Virus record (IMG/VR): IMGVR_UViG_3300032607_000575
Location: 1-30,755 of that record
DNA from: a virus
DNA length: 30,755 nucleotides
Direction: 5' to 3' (one strand)
Shown here: in pieces, positions 15,601 to 23,626 of the stretch
Numbering within the stretch: the first letter of the stretch is position 1
How the letters are laid out: each line of letters opens with the position of its first letter
Program-made: the position numbers and the translations under genes
The notes under the pieces: generated by a model
The model's database searches: none
The model's input: only the letters and a program-made list of their open reading frames with translations
What the model was told of the DNA's origin: nothing

Positions 15601-16577
15601 TAGGTACTAATGGTGGATTATCAATTGGAACCACAACAGCATCAGCAGCAAATGGGTTATTAGTAGCCGGTGCAGCCACGTTTAGTGGAGATTTAATAGT
15701 AAATGGTACTAATAAAAATATTCAATTAGGATCGACATCATTACCAACAACAAGCGACAATTTAAGACACATATTTGCAGGTGCAAGTGCATTTATTGGT
15801 CAAGATGGGGCAGGGGAAACTAATTTAGGAAATAATATTTATTATAATGTTGGATTTAAAAGAAGGGTAACAGGCTACGCATCCAATATTAGATTTAATG
15901 ATGGAAATATATATTTGCAAACTGCAACAACAGCAGCAGCAAATAGTGCGATAACTTGGACTGATGCTTTTAGCATAACTCTTGCTGGCAACGTAGGGAT
16001 TGGAACGAGTTCGCCAAGTGGAATAAGCACCTATACAACTTTAGATATTAGAGGGGCAACTGGGGGAGGTATCAAAATTGGAGTAACAGGAAGTTCAACT
16101 CCATTTAATTTGCAACAAGCTGGGACAGATGCGTATTTAAATAATGTGGCTAGTGGTTCAATGTATTTTTATAATGGGGATGCATTACGTATGCAAATCA
16201 CCTCTGCTGGAGGTGTAAACATCAACACAACTACAACAGGGTATACCTTAAATGCTATTAGATCGACATCTACACAATTTAATGCTGCTTATAAAGCATC
16301 TGGATCTTTAGTACAAATTATGGCCAGATTTATGGGTGATACAAGTTCAAATTTAGGAATTGCCATTGGATACGCATCAGCAACTTATGGAAGTACATCA
16401 GGTATTTGGGCCACACAAGCAGGAATTTTATTTTTAGGAGTTTTAGATGGCACTACATATAAGTCAAAAATAAGAATTGATACTACAACAGTAGCTATAG
16501 ACATACCAACATCATCAGCCGGATTAGCATCAGGACAGTTATGGAATGATGGTGGAACTGTTAAAATTACCACCTAA
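12624..16577 (+). CDS. Large tail fibre / receptor-binding protein
   Basis: The 1317-residue protein is built of Ser/Thr/Gly/Asn-rich beta modules typical of trimeric tail fibres. After an N-terminal region there is an eight-Gly tract near 135-142 followed by YVPYIGATQDLDLGTFGL. Next comes a fibre module (about 209-345, VVNVTGASLLGADYQAVYISG to IGFVVYADAIDGKIFVKVNG). Two GYLS-x-x-D-x-x-TFNNK repeats lie near residues 745 and 785, then TVTSVSGTGTVSGLTLTG. The C-terminus ends ASGQLWNDGGTVKITT, a common fibre ending. No chaperone domain is evident. It sits unusually between lysis and tail genes. Confidence 0.88.
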   Translation: MATLTGHLVADTYKALLKLIDNDILTASEKQISDGFGGGSNVFIDQNGFLRAAQFKVTGGTSAQFLKGNGLLDSTSYLPAGTTTSSIAEGSNLYFTTARVLATTLAGFVAISGTVTAADTVLSSIEKIWYNIINGGGGGGGGYVPYIGATQDLDLGTFGLIGDFLQFNTTNSAIPVGAGTMAFNNIDGTADIRLKGGNVNLPIGQQEVVRVVNVTGASLLGADYQAVYISGAVGEILQVDLALAVTGVTSAGTLGLVSETIADTLEGFITSSGLVREIDTTGDLQGEIWADGDILYLSPTVAGQITNVQPTAPDLTVIIGFVVYADAIDGKIFVKVNGNISGAGDINYVPKFDSANSIINSLIYDDGTDIGIATISPTFPADRSGLVIRANGVNSIEILLQSSINTDATIQGLAIANIFDEGGAIYQRANQHLRFGTNNLERMRLTEGGYLALGLTAPSSIIHAKDSTLYAKIIIDNNSLTGGGSFSASQDGAETAIFGVSGAWATNTTSDAAVVATRAGQGILFYTNGSTTAKGGINSVGDSFIGQLPAYYAGVTNFIVQGIAAGSLIGITHFDGTIKGIFSTLNSGVNIGSDTPHPVIFRADDIESARIASDGKWLFGTIVNDNVNIVQVNGSIIATSLKKSGGIATEFLKADGSVDSNTYYLASNPSNYIDLTALSSTALGLTYTNTTGVFSLTAGYMIPTSVQAGQWNTAYVNTISSATGPLSIASNVISIALATASISGYLSASDFNTFNNKENLLIFNSPLIRTVNTITISQASGSVNGYLSSTDWTTFNNKSNTNGTVTSVSGTGTVSGLTLTGNVTTTGSLTLGGTLSLTNGNVTSALGFTPVTNARTLTINGISFDLSADRSWTVSGTIGGLTTNKIPKATSASTLGDSIISESSTTITVAGSLISGGSNKFAKIGNEAGIFTNSTYFTDLVSLDATVLLSRSDGLYTGSIFTYESATAEILGIVSNGAIKMVVNGTANRGMTLGTNGGLSIGTTTASAANGLLVAGAATFSGDLIVNGTNKNIQLGSTSLPTTSDNLRHIFAGASAFIGQDGAGETNLGNNIYYNVGFKRRVTGYASNIRFNDGNIYLQTATTAAANSAITWTDAFSITLAGNVGIGTSSPSGISTYTTLDIRGATGGGIKIGVTGSSTPFNLQQAGTDAYLNNVASGSMYFYNGDALRMQITSAGGVNINTTTTGYTLNAIRSTSTQFNAAYKASGSLVQIMARFMGDTSSNLGIAIGYASATYGSTSGIWATQAGILFLGVLDGTTYKSKIRIDTTTVAIDIPTSSAGLASGQLWNDGGTVKITT

Positions 16578-16598
16578 TTTTTGTAATTATATTTTATC

Positions 16599-16606
16599 TA
16601 CCTTTG
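16599..16606 (+). promoter_or_regulatory. -7 promoter element for tail operon
   Basis: TACCTTTG matches TAnnTTTG in the 52-base gap after the fibre gene, 23 bases before the ATG at 16630. A TTTG at 16580-16583 leaves a 15-base spacer, shorter than the usual -33 spacing. Confidence 0.55.
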
Positions 16607-16629
16607 CAATAAATCAAATCAATAAAACA

Positions 16630-17031
16630 ATGAAAAAAAGTTATGCAGAATTATTCATTTTAGTGCATTTTTTAAACAATAATGCAAAAGATGGAAAGAC
16701 AAAAGGACAAAAAAAGTTAGTCCTAATTGCCAAAAAAGTCCAAATTTATTTGGATCAATACAATGAAAAGGCAGAGGAATTGCGTTTAGATGCAGCATCT
16801 GTAGACAAAGATGGCAATCTAATCCTAAATGAAAAGGGTAGTTATTCATTTTCAAAGGATGGTTTAAAGAAATTAAACCAACAAAGTAAGGATCTAAATT
16901 TATCAGAATTTAATTTTGATGAAATCGTGGTAAACAATCCAGAGGGATTAGAAATATATCCTTTTTTGAGTGCATGGGTTATAGGGGTAAAATTTAAAGA
17001 TATAGAAACAATAGATGATGTTGAATTATAG
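16630..17031 (+). CDS. Hypothetical tail-region protein (133 aa)
   Basis: The ATG at 16630 (MKKSYAELFILVHFLNN) is chosen over an in-frame ATG at 16546, which lies inside the fibre gene and ahead of the promoter element. The protein is helical and charged, with KGQKKLVLIAKKVQIYLDQYNEKAEEL near the N-terminus and a mixed C-terminal half (LSAWVIGVKFKDIE). It resembles no family I can name. It is the first gene of the tail operon and overlaps the next by 17 bases. Confidence 0.7.
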   Translation: MKKSYAELFILVHFLNNNAKDGKTKGQKKLVLIAKKVQIYLDQYNEKAEELRLDAASVDKDGNLILNEKGSYSFSKDGLKKLNQQSKDLNLSEFNFDEIVVNNPEGLEIYPFLSAWVIGVKFKDIETIDDVEL

Positions 17032-17401
17032 AACAATTAAAACCACAGATTTAACCTATAATTGGGTGATTAGTCAGATGCAATGTTTTCCAACTTATGA
17101 AGGTGAGAAAGATTTTGTAGTGTATGTACATTGGCGCAGGAATGCGACATTTGAAGAATATGTGGCTGATGTTTACGGATGCCAGACATATAGTCAAAAA
17201 GAAGGTGATACTTACATACCTTATGCAAATCTAACATTTGACATTGTTTGTGGATGGTTAGAAGAATCATTGGATGTGCCGGCATTAGACATCAATTTAG
17301 CCAAGCAAATTGAAGATTTAGTTAATCCACCAATCATTACATTACCATTGCCATGGGAACCGGTACCGGTGCCACCAATAGAAGAAAATGCCATTATATA
17401 A
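17015..17401 (+). CDS. DUF7936-like phage protein
   Basis: The 128-residue protein has VVYVHWRRNATFEEY and EGDTYIPYANLTFDIVCGWL, then NLAKQIEDLVNPP and a Pro-rich LPLPWEPVPVPP end. This order (GDT-aromatic-P-aromatic, a helical GWL segment, IxKQI, then LPW) resembles the DUF7936 group seen in phage tail regions. The assignment is from memory of the pattern and needs a profile search. The Pro-rich tail is encoded where the gene overlaps the first tail-tube gene by 14 bases. Confidence 0.6.
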   Translation: MMLNYRTIKTTDLTYNWVISQMQCFPTYEGEKDFVVYVHWRRNATFEEYVADVYGCQTYSQKEGDTYIPYANLTFDIVCGWLEESLDVPALDINLAKQIEDLVNPPIITLPLPWEPVPVPPIEENAII

Positions 17402-17837
17402 TGGAACTAATGTTGTAATTTATAATAATGATATAGCTTTGGGCCATAGCACTAATGCTGTATTATCAGTTAATTTAGATCTACCAAGCACCACAAATAA
17501 AAATAGTGGTGGATGGGCCGAATGTATAGCAGGTAAAAGATCTGTTACAATGAAGGTGGAAGGGTTAGTGGATTACAGTAATGCAATGAATTTTGAGCAA
17601 TTTGTAGATTTACTAATCACCAGAAAATACACTAAATGGGTATTTCAAACAGCCGGAATGTTTTATTTTGGTGGAGGCTATGTAAATGGTGTAGAAGAAA
17701 TTGCAGAAACTGAAACAGTGGTTAGATATTCACTTGATATTATGATCGATGGTCGTATTTATTGGGAACCGAGATTGCCATGGAATTTGGTTTTTACAAA
17801 TTGGGAAAATATAAATATCAATTGGGAAAATGTGTAA
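17388..17837 (+). CDS. Tail tube protein paralog 1
   Basis: The 149-residue protein resembles TP901-1-type major tail proteins. It shares with the next gene the order NGTN, GHST, LSVNLD, GWAECIAGKRSVTM, EGLVDYS, FEQFVDLL and a late beta strand (SLDIMIDG). Compared with its neighbour it has an extra C-terminal tail (WEPRLPWNLVFTNWENININWENV) with a repeated NWEN. It may be a minor or tube-end subunit, or a variant tube protein. It is expressed from the tail operon, separate from paralog 2. Confidence 0.75.
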   Translation: MPLYNGTNVVIYNNDIALGHSTNAVLSVNLDLPSTTNKNSGGWAECIAGKRSVTMKVEGLVDYSNAMNFEQFVDLLITRKYTKWVFQTAGMFYFGGGYVNGVEEIAETETVVRYSLDIMIDGRIYWEPRLPWNLVFTNWENININWENV

Positions 17838-17859
17838 TATATTTTTCTATTTTTACACA
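17831..17859 (+). promoter_or_regulatory. Inverted repeat enclosing a -7-like element
   Basis: TGTGTAA (17831-17837) and TTACACA (17853-17859) are perfect 7-base inverted copies spaced by 15 bases. TATTTTTA at 17848-17855, one base from TAnnTTTG, lies within and against the right arm. A TTG at 17822-17824 gives a 23-base spacer. A leader of about 30 bases leads to the main tail-tube gene. The repeat could be an operator or an RNA hairpin at the end of paralog 1. Confidence 0.4.
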
Positions 17860-17889
17860 AAAAAAGAGGAATAAAATTTAACAAATAAT

Positions 17890-18300
17890 ATGGCAACAGC
17901 AGGAGTATTCAATGGCACCAATCTGGTTTTAAAGGTTGAAGGCACAGTGGTAGGACATACCACATCATGTACATTATCAGTATCTATGGATGTTGCTGAT
18001 GCTACGACAAAAGATTCAGCAGGTTTTTCTGAAGGAATTGCAGGTTTAAAATCAGGTGAAATTTCATTTGATGGTTTAGTGGATTATTCTGATGCTAATA
18101 ACGCAGAACAATTAATAGATCTATTACTTGCAAGAACTCAATTAACAGCAGTATTTGGCACAGTAGTTTCTGGAGATTCAATTTACACAGCTGATGGATT
18201 TATTTCATCATTAGAGCAGACAGGTGAGATGGAAGCAGCAGTAACATTTAGTGGTACTATTACCATCACAGGTGCTATTGTTAAATCAACAAACGCATAA
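17890..18300 (+). CDS. Major tail tube protein (paralog 2)
   Basis: The 136-residue protein has the tail-tube pattern FNGTNLVLKVEGTVVGHTTSCTLSVSMD, then SEGIAGLKSGEISFDGLVDYSDANNAEQLIDLLLAR. It ends with VTFSGTITITG. It is a little shorter than paralog 1 and lacks the Trp/Asn-rich tail. It has its own probable promoter upstream and a hairpin terminator downstream, as expected for the most abundant tail subunit. The start is ATG at 17890 after an A-rich leader. Confidence 0.85.
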   Translation: MATAGVFNGTNLVLKVEGTVVGHTTSCTLSVSMDVADATTKDSAGFSEGIAGLKSGEISFDGLVDYSDANNAEQLIDLLLARTQLTAVFGTVVSGDSIYTADGFISSLEQTGEMEAAVTFSGTITITGAIVKSTNA

Positions 18301-18321
18301 TTTAGTTTGCACAATATATTA

Positions 18322-18350
18322 ACCCAACATCAGCAATGGTGTTGGGTATT
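18322..18350 (+). terminator. Terminator hairpin after tail-tube gene
   Basis: ACCCAACA (18322-18329) pairs with TGTTGGGT (18340-18347) around a 10-base loop. The following ATTTGAATTT is only moderately T-rich, so partial read-through into the chaperone gene is likely. Confidence 0.65.
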
Positions 18351-18376
18351 TGAATTTAATCTAATCATAAAAACAA

Positions 18377-18769
18377 ATGGAAGTCAACAAACGTAGGGGT
18401 TACTGCCAATTAGATTTGGGGGGCAAAACTCGAACATTACATTTTTCAATGAATTTCTGGGCAGCATTTGAGGAAGCATCAGGATTTAAAATATCCGAAG
18501 TAGATAAGATTTTTGGATCCGGTTTATCCATGGCCACAATGCGTGATATGGTGTATGCCGGTATTATTGCTTATGATCAGGAAAACAATAATGAAATAGA
18601 TTATAATAAATTTTCTGTAGGTGCATGGATGGATGATATAGATCAGGAAGCATTAGGCACAATTATAAATACATTAATGGAATCAAGGGTATTAGGTAAT
18701 GATTTAAATGCCGGAGTGCGTAGGAACGTATCTAAATCCACAAAAAACCCAAAGCAGATAAGCCTCTAA
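18377..18769 (+). CDS. Tail assembly chaperone (G-type)
   Basis: The 130-residue protein includes GYCQLDLGGKTRTLHFSMNFWAAFEEASG, the usual start of tail chaperones. A helical acidic half follows (EIDYNKFSVGAWMDDIDQEALGTI) and then a basic end. Near its 3' end a canonical A AAA AAC slip site (18742-18748) allows -1 frameshifting into the next frame. The short form is the G-like product, expected to coat the tape measure protein during tail assembly. Confidence 0.85.
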   Translation: MEVNKRRGYCQLDLGGKTRTLHFSMNFWAAFEEASGFKISEVDKIFGSGLSMATMRDMVYAGIIAYDQENNNEIDYNKFSVGAWMDDIDQEALGTIINTLMESRVLGNDLNAGVRRNVSKSTKNPKQISL

Positions 18770-19083
18770 CATGGGATGCCATGCTTGATTATTACATTGG
18801 TCAAGCAGGTATTTTACCAGATCATTTTTGGCGCAATACATGGAAGGAAAATGCGTTGTTAGGGGAAAGTTGGTCAATTAAAATGAACCTTTTTTGGGAA
18901 ATGAGTAGATTTGAAAGCGCAATGATTGTGAATTCTACAGCTAAAAAGCGATCACAATTAATCACACCGGATAAGCTATTTCCTTTGCCACAGGATGTGT
19001 ATTTAAATAAGGGTGTACCGAAATCATCACCGGAAGAATTACAAGCATTTATGGAACAAATCAAGAAAAGCCAATCAAAGTAA
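18377..19083 (+). CDS. Tail assembly chaperone fusion (GT-type) by -1 frameshift
   Basis: Slippage at 18742-18748 joins the first 124 residues to the -1 frame. That frame is open from 18748 through PKADKPLTWDAMLDYYIG to the stop at 19081-19083, giving about 235 residues. The downstream part (WDAMLDYYIGQAGILPDHFW, then WKENALLGESW) has the small helical T-domain look seen in other phages. An ATG at 18781 could also start the T part alone, but the open frame upstream of it argues for the fusion. The GT form recruits the tube protein to the chaperone-tape complex. Confidence 0.82.
18742..18748 (+). other. Programmed -1 ribosomal frameshift site
   Basis: The heptamer A AAA AAC is in phase with the zero frame (ACA AAA AAC CCA). 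The -1 frame is the frame of the downstream T region and has no stop between the site and 19081. A weak CATGG/CCATG hairpin lies at 18770-18783, rather far downstream, so stimulation may be by other means. Confidence 0.85.
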
Positions 19084-19098
19084 GGATTGGTTTTTTTT
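19066..19098 (+). terminator. Terminator overlapping end of T-region gene
   Basis: CCAATC (19071-19076) pairs with GATTGG (19085-19090). The stem can extend through AAAAG pairing with the U tract, and eight T follow (19091-19098). The stop codon of the chaperone fusion lies in the loop. Confidence 0.75.
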
Positions 19099-19099
19099 A

Positions 19100-19107
19100 T
19101 AACTTTG
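19100..19107 (+). promoter_or_regulatory. -7 promoter-like element before tape measure
   Basis: TAACTTTG matches TAnnTTTG but ends only 4 bases before the ATG at 19112. Transcripts from it would be leaderless or start inside the gene. The nearest TTG is also too close. It is listed as a weak candidate. Confidence 0.3.
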
Positions 19108-19111
19108 AGGC

Positions 19112-21604
19112 ATGGCAAATACATTAGAAATATTCTTAAACGGTAATTCCAAGGATCTGGAGGATGCGTTAAATTCAGCAGGTAAAAAGTTAACATCATT
19201 TGGCAAACAGATGAAGGATGTAGGGCAATCAATGTCGTTACGTTTATCGGCACCATTGGCCCTATTGGGAGGCGCTGCAATTAAAATGGCTACAGATTTT
19301 AACGAATCTTTAAACAAAGTAGATGTAGCATTTAAAGGATCATCAGCAGAGGTACAAGCATTTGCAAAAAATACCTTAAAATCATTTGGTATTGCCGAGG
19401 GTACAGCATTAGATATGGCTGCATTATTTGGCGATATGGCCACATCAATGGGTTTAAGTACAGCAGAATCAGCTAAATTATCCACATCATTAGTAGGGTT
19501 GGCCGGCGATCTTGCATCATTTAAAAATATGAATATCCAAGAAGTTACGACAGCTTTAAATGGAATATTTACCGGTGAGACAGAATCATTAAAAAGATTG
19601 GGTGTTGTAATGACAGAGGACAATTTGAAATCCTATGCTTTAGCAAATGGTATTAAGAAATTATATTCTGAAATGACACAAGGCGAAAAAGTAATGTTAC
19701 GTTACCAATTTGTAACAGACATGACAGCCAATGCACATGGTGATTTTGAAAGGACAGGTGGAGGCGCAGCCAATCAGATGCGAATGATGCAAGAAGGATT
19801 AAAACAGTTAGGTAATGAATTTGGCCAAGTAATGTTACCAACAGTGGTAAAAGTAATAAAAGGCATAAATAATTACATAGGATCAATATCTGAAACATCT
19901 GATTTTAATAAAAAATTAATTGTAATTATTGGAGGTGTTGCAGCTGCATTAGGGCCATTGCTTTATATTGTTGGATTAGTATCTGAAAAAATGATTTCTG
20001 GATTTTCTGCAGCACAAAAAGTACTTAAATCAATGAGTGCATTTTTAATAGCAAATCCATATTTAGCATTGGCAGCAGCAGTAGCAATATTAGGAACTGC
20101 ATTTGTAACATATACAGGCATTTTAAATTCTACAAAAACAGCAGAGCAAGAAATGTCAGGTGTTAGGGAACAAGCTGTGCAAAATATTGCAAAAGAAAAA
20201 TCAAATCTTGAAAGATTAGTAGCTATTGCCAAAAATGAAAGGGTAAGTAAAGAAGAAAGATTAAAAGCTATAAAAGCAATTAATGCCACATCACCAGAAA
20301 TGTTGGGATTTATTACATTAGAAACAATAAAAACAAATAAGGCAACAGATGCAATATTGCGTTATAATAGTTCATTACTAAAAAAAGCCACACAACAAGC
20401 AGCAATGGCAAGAATTGAACAAATTGCCGCCGATAATTTAGATCTACAAACAGGTAAAACAAATGCCAATTTAAATGCTAATACTTTATTGGGTTATACA
20501 ATGTTTCAACTGACAGGGAACATAAAATATTTAGCAAGTGCAGGTGTAAAATATGTCAAAGGTTTAGATGAACAAATTAAAAAAAATGAGGAATTACAAA
20601 AAGCAATAGCTAAAAGAGCCGGCATAGATTTAGATAAAGTAGATCCAATAAATGAAGAAGTAAAAAAGAAAACTGATCCGGTTGAAGTATCATCAGAGGC
20701 AAAATTTGATTTTGGTGATTTAAGTGGAAAAATTAAAGATTTAAACAAAGAAATTTTTAATGATTTTCAAGATTTTAACAAAATTGTTACATCAGAAATG
20801 GAAGGTGTAGGGAAACAATTGACAGTTAACGCATCGGAAAGAAGTAGGGAATTAGGTAAAATAATAAAAAATTGGTTTAATCATGATATAAATGCAAGCG
20901 AATTTTTTACATCATTACAACAATTATATGGACAGGTTAGTAATATTGCATCACCATTTAGTGTTATTGATCAGCAAATCACTGCAAGTACTACAACAAT
21001 ACAAGAACAGTTGGCAATACAAGCAGAAAATTTTACTATGTATATGCAAGCTATGGACACTTTAAAAAATGCTACACAGCAAGTATTTCAAAGCATAGGA
21101 AATAGCATTGTAAATTCATTTGGATTAGCCAAGACAGGATTGGAAGGATTTTTAGGTGCAATGGCAAGTGTATTAATACAAATGGGGGCCATGGCCATAG
21201 CTGAATCAATATTTGGTAAAAAGAAAGTGGCTACAAATTTTGCTACAGCATCATCTAATGCAGCTGTAGTAGGTACAAATGCAGCAGCAGCAGCAGGGCC
21301 GGCAGGATTAGTCGCATTGGCGCCATTTATTGCAGCTGCAATGGGTGTAGTATCAGGTGCATTTGCAGGAATCAGCGCATTTGCTAAAGGTGGTATTGTT
21401 AGTGGCCCAACAATGGGATTGATGGGTGAGTACATGGGTGCTAAATCCAATCCGGAAGTAATTGCGCCATTATCAAGATTACAAAGTATGATGGATTTTG
21501 GTGGAGGCAATGACATGAATTTGTCTGGGGAGTTTGTAGTAAGGGGATCAGATTTAATTTTAGCATTACAAAGAGCAGAAAAAACACGAAATAGAATCGG
21601 ATAA
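19112..21604 (+). CDS. Tail tape measure protein
   Basis: The 830-residue protein shows the TP901-type tape-measure core: LEDALNSAGKKLTSFGKQMKDVGQ at the N-terminus, and SLRLSAPLALLGG and LGNEFGQVMLPTVVKVIKGI after a long helical stretch. Hydrophobic segments lie near 269-293, 307-335 and 720-770. The C-terminus ends in AKGGIVSGPTMGLMGEYMGAKSNPEVIAPL, a common tape-measure ending. Residue count times 1.5 Å suggests a tail of roughly 120 nm, by analogy with other siphoviruses. Several long antisense frames here are shadows. Confidence 0.93.
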   Translation: MANTLEIFLNGNSKDLEDALNSAGKKLTSFGKQMKDVGQSMSLRLSAPLALLGGAAIKMATDFNESLNKVDVAFKGSSAEVQAFAKNTLKSFGIAEGTALDMAALFGDMATSMGLSTAESAKLSTSLVGLAGDLASFKNMNIQEVTTALNGIFTGETESLKRLGVVMTEDNLKSYALANGIKKLYSEMTQGEKVMLRYQFVTDMTANAHGDFERTGGGAANQMRMMQEGLKQLGNEFGQVMLPTVVKVIKGINNYIGSISETSDFNKKLIVIIGGVAAALGPLLYIVGLVSEKMISGFSAAQKVLKSMSAFLIANPYLALAAAVAILGTAFVTYTGILNSTKTAEQEMSGVREQAVQNIAKEKSNLERLVAIAKNERVSKEERLKAIKAINATSPEMLGFITLETIKTNKATDAILRYNSSLLKKATQQAAMARIEQIAADNLDLQTGKTNANLNANTLLGYTMFQLTGNIKYLASAGVKYVKGLDEQIKKNEELQKAIAKRAGIDLDKVDPINEEVKKKTDPVEVSSEAKFDFGDLSGKIKDLNKEIFNDFQDFNKIVTSEMEGVGKQLTVNASERSRELGKIIKNWFNHDINASEFFTSLQQLYGQVSNIASPFSVIDQQITASTTTIQEQLAIQAENFTMYMQAMDTLKNATQQVFQSIGNSIVNSFGLAKTGLEGFLGAMASVLIQMGAMAIAESIFGKKKVATNFATASSNAAVVGTNAAAAAGPAGLVALAPFIAAAMGVVSGAFAGISAFAKGGIVSGPTMGLMGEYMGAKSNPEVIAPLSRLQSMMDFGGGNDMNLSGEFVVRGSDLILALQRAEKTRNRIG

Positions 21605-21606
21605 TT

Positions 21607-23580
21607 ATGGCATACGGTGTTAAATACAGATTAGAATTTTCAGATATTCAAGGCAATCAGCGCAAAATAGAGATCTTAAAAAAAGATTATGGAGGGGGTA
21701 TTTTACCTATGATCTGCGATGGTGAACCTATGACAATTGAATGGAAAGCAGATGATGATATTTATGAGCCATTAATTGGATCATCAGCAACATTAAATTT
21801 AAAGGTAACTGATACTGTTACTTATGATAATTTCTTTGAATATGATGAAAGGGAATATAAACTAATACTTTATTTTCAAGAATCTGTAGGTGTTTGGTCT
21901 GGGTATTGGGCAGGATTTATCACTAATGATATTTATCAAGAGGCCATTATTACACCACCATACGACATTCAAATAACAGCCATTGATGGATTAGGTCAAT
22001 TAAAAGGATTTAATACATGGATACCGGATAGTTTAACTGATTCCAAAAATACATTTTTGTGGGAGTTTATTTACCAAAATTTAGCACAATTAGGATTGGA
22101 TTTTCAAATATGGATTTCAAATGATATTAGGACAGGAATATCAGCCAATTGGTCTAATATTTATGAAGATTTATTGATTAAAACAAATGCTTTTATTACA
22201 AAAGACAATGATATTTTAGATGCTAAAAAGGTTTTAAGATCTATTTTAATTGCTACCAATTGCAGAATTTTTCAAAGTTATGGCAGATGGACAATTGCAA
22301 ACGCATCATCTTATGGTGATCAAAGGATCATTGAAGGAATACAGGATGGATCATTAGTTGCAGGTGCAATTTTAACAGCCAAGCAGGCATATTTAAATGG
22401 TGGATCAGAGGATATTAAATTTTATGTTTATAATTCAAGTGGCACATACGTTGGAAATACGACATCTAATAATTTAAAAACAATTACAAGCCAATTAATT
22501 CCAAGAAATTCTAATATGGTTAGATCTGTAAAAAGGCCATTAAAGAAATATGAAATGACTGTAGATCTTGAAAATAAACAGTTTTATGCTAATTATAATG
22601 CAGGATTTGAGTTTGATTTGCAGTATTGGACAGCAGGTGGTGGTGTAACATTGACAGTAGGATCAGATTTTTCAGCCAATGGTGCAAATTCAGTTAGTTT
22701 TACTAATGTTTTAACATCTGGAGGGTATACACCAAGCACTGCAATTACCTGTCAAACATTTAATGTTACATCAAATCAGTTGGCATTAAATTTTAATATG
22801 GATGTGGCATTTGATAATTATAATTATGATGGCAGTACTATATTTACTTATATAATTGCCTATTATGTTAGAGGTGGCACAGCAGGTGGTGAGTATTTTA
22901 ATGCTGCCACAAACACATGGGATGTTACAGGTAGTATAATTTGGAATCAAGTAACATTAGAATGTCAATCATTTGAATTTAGAAATATAAATGTTGCATT
23001 ACCAAGCAATGTTATTTACGGTGATTTGTTAGTAGGTGTAGCAATTCCATATTACACAGGATTTGGATTTAATAAAACCTATATTGATAATGTAGGATTA
23101 ATTCAAAATGCCATAGGTGCATCAAGGTTTAAAGCTGTTACATATACCGGTACCTTATATAATAATAATAAAAGTGATTTATTAGAACACGATGGAATTT
23201 ATAATTATAATTCTGATGTAAATGATTTACAAAATGACAGCATTTTATATAATGCTAAATATGGTTTATTTTTTGGCCTAAAAAGGGCGCAAGACACGAC
23301 ACCACAAAAGATGGAACAGATCGTGATCCAACAAAGATTAAACGATTTTAGGGCATATCTTAAAAGTTATGAGGGGGATTTTAGTATAAATGGCAGTGAT
23401 ATTATGCTATCAATGGCTAATAAAGTTTACATAAAATTTGATACATTTACTGAAACAGATTCATGTATTATGGATTCTATGAAATTATCGGTTAAATCAA
23501 ATATTTATAGTATTATTTGCCACATACCGGATAATTATACGGATGTTTCGCATCAGTACAGGGTTATTTTTCAAGTTTAG
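21607..23580 (+). CDS. Large tail-tip / distal tail protein
   Basis: The 657-residue protein starts with YRLEFSDIQGNQRKIEILKKDYGGG, then IYEPLIGSSATLNLKV and WSGYWAGFITNDIYQEAIITPPYDIQITAIDGLGQL. This resembles distal tail or hub proteins that follow tape measure genes in Bacteroidota phages. The middle (about 335-490) is Asn/Thr/Gly-rich and may be a carbohydrate-binding insertion. It ends with a beta-rich IYSIICHIPDNYTDVSHQYRVIFQV. No catalytic motif was seen. The assignment rests on position and on memory of similar proteins. Two terminator-like hairpins follow it. Confidence 0.75.
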   Translation: MAYGVKYRLEFSDIQGNQRKIEILKKDYGGGILPMICDGEPMTIEWKADDDIYEPLIGSSATLNLKVTDTVTYDNFFEYDEREYKLILYFQESVGVWSGYWAGFITNDIYQEAIITPPYDIQITAIDGLGQLKGFNTWIPDSLTDSKNTFLWEFIYQNLAQLGLDFQIWISNDIRTGISANWSNIYEDLLIKTNAFITKDNDILDAKKVLRSILIATNCRIFQSYGRWTIANASSYGDQRIIEGIQDGSLVAGAILTAKQAYLNGGSEDIKFYVYNSSGTYVGNTTSNNLKTITSQLIPRNSNMVRSVKRPLKKYEMTVDLENKQFYANYNAGFEFDLQYWTAGGGVTLTVGSDFSANGANSVSFTNVLTSGGYTPSTAITCQTFNVTSNQLALNFNMDVAFDNYNYDGSTIFTYIIAYYVRGGTAGGEYFNAATNTWDVTGSIIWNQVTLECQSFEFRNINVALPSNVIYGDLLVGVAIPYYTGFGFNKTYIDNVGLIQNAIGASRFKAVTYTGTLYNNNKSDLLEHDGIYNYNSDVNDLQNDSILYNAKYGLFFGLKRAQDTTPQKMEQIVIQQRLNDFRAYLKSYEGDFSINGSDIMLSMANKVYIKFDTFTETDSCIMDSMKLSVKSNIYSIICHIPDNYTDVSHQYRVIFQV

Positions 23581-23626
23581 ATTAGTAGTTTTTTAAATGA
23601 TAGATAGGTTGTGTTTGTGTAAATGG

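Noticed and set aside
12624-16577. Repeated motifs in the tail fibre considered as a CRISPR-like or DNA repeat array
   Set aside because: The repeats are degenerate, protein-level and in frame; there are no regular identical DNA repeats with unique spacers.
16546-16629. Longer N-terminal version of the 16630 gene starting at 16546
   Set aside because: It overlaps the fibre gene end and lies upstream of the TAnnTTTG element; the extra residues look like translated spacer.
18781-19083. Chaperone T region as an independent 100-residue gene
   Set aside because: The -1 frame is open back to a canonical slip site and the protein sequence continues naturally upstream of the ATG, so a frameshift fusion is the better model.
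19075-19623. 182-residue open frame on the - strand inside the tape measure gene start
   Set aside because: It lies wholly over well-supported + strand coding sequence. Its composition is what the complement of Ala/Ser/Leu-rich tape-measure codons gives, and it has no promoter or family match.
21088-21516. 142-residue - strand frame rich in Ala, Pro and Asn
   Set aside because: It is the shadow of the repetitive Ala/Gly-rich C-terminus of the tape measure protein.
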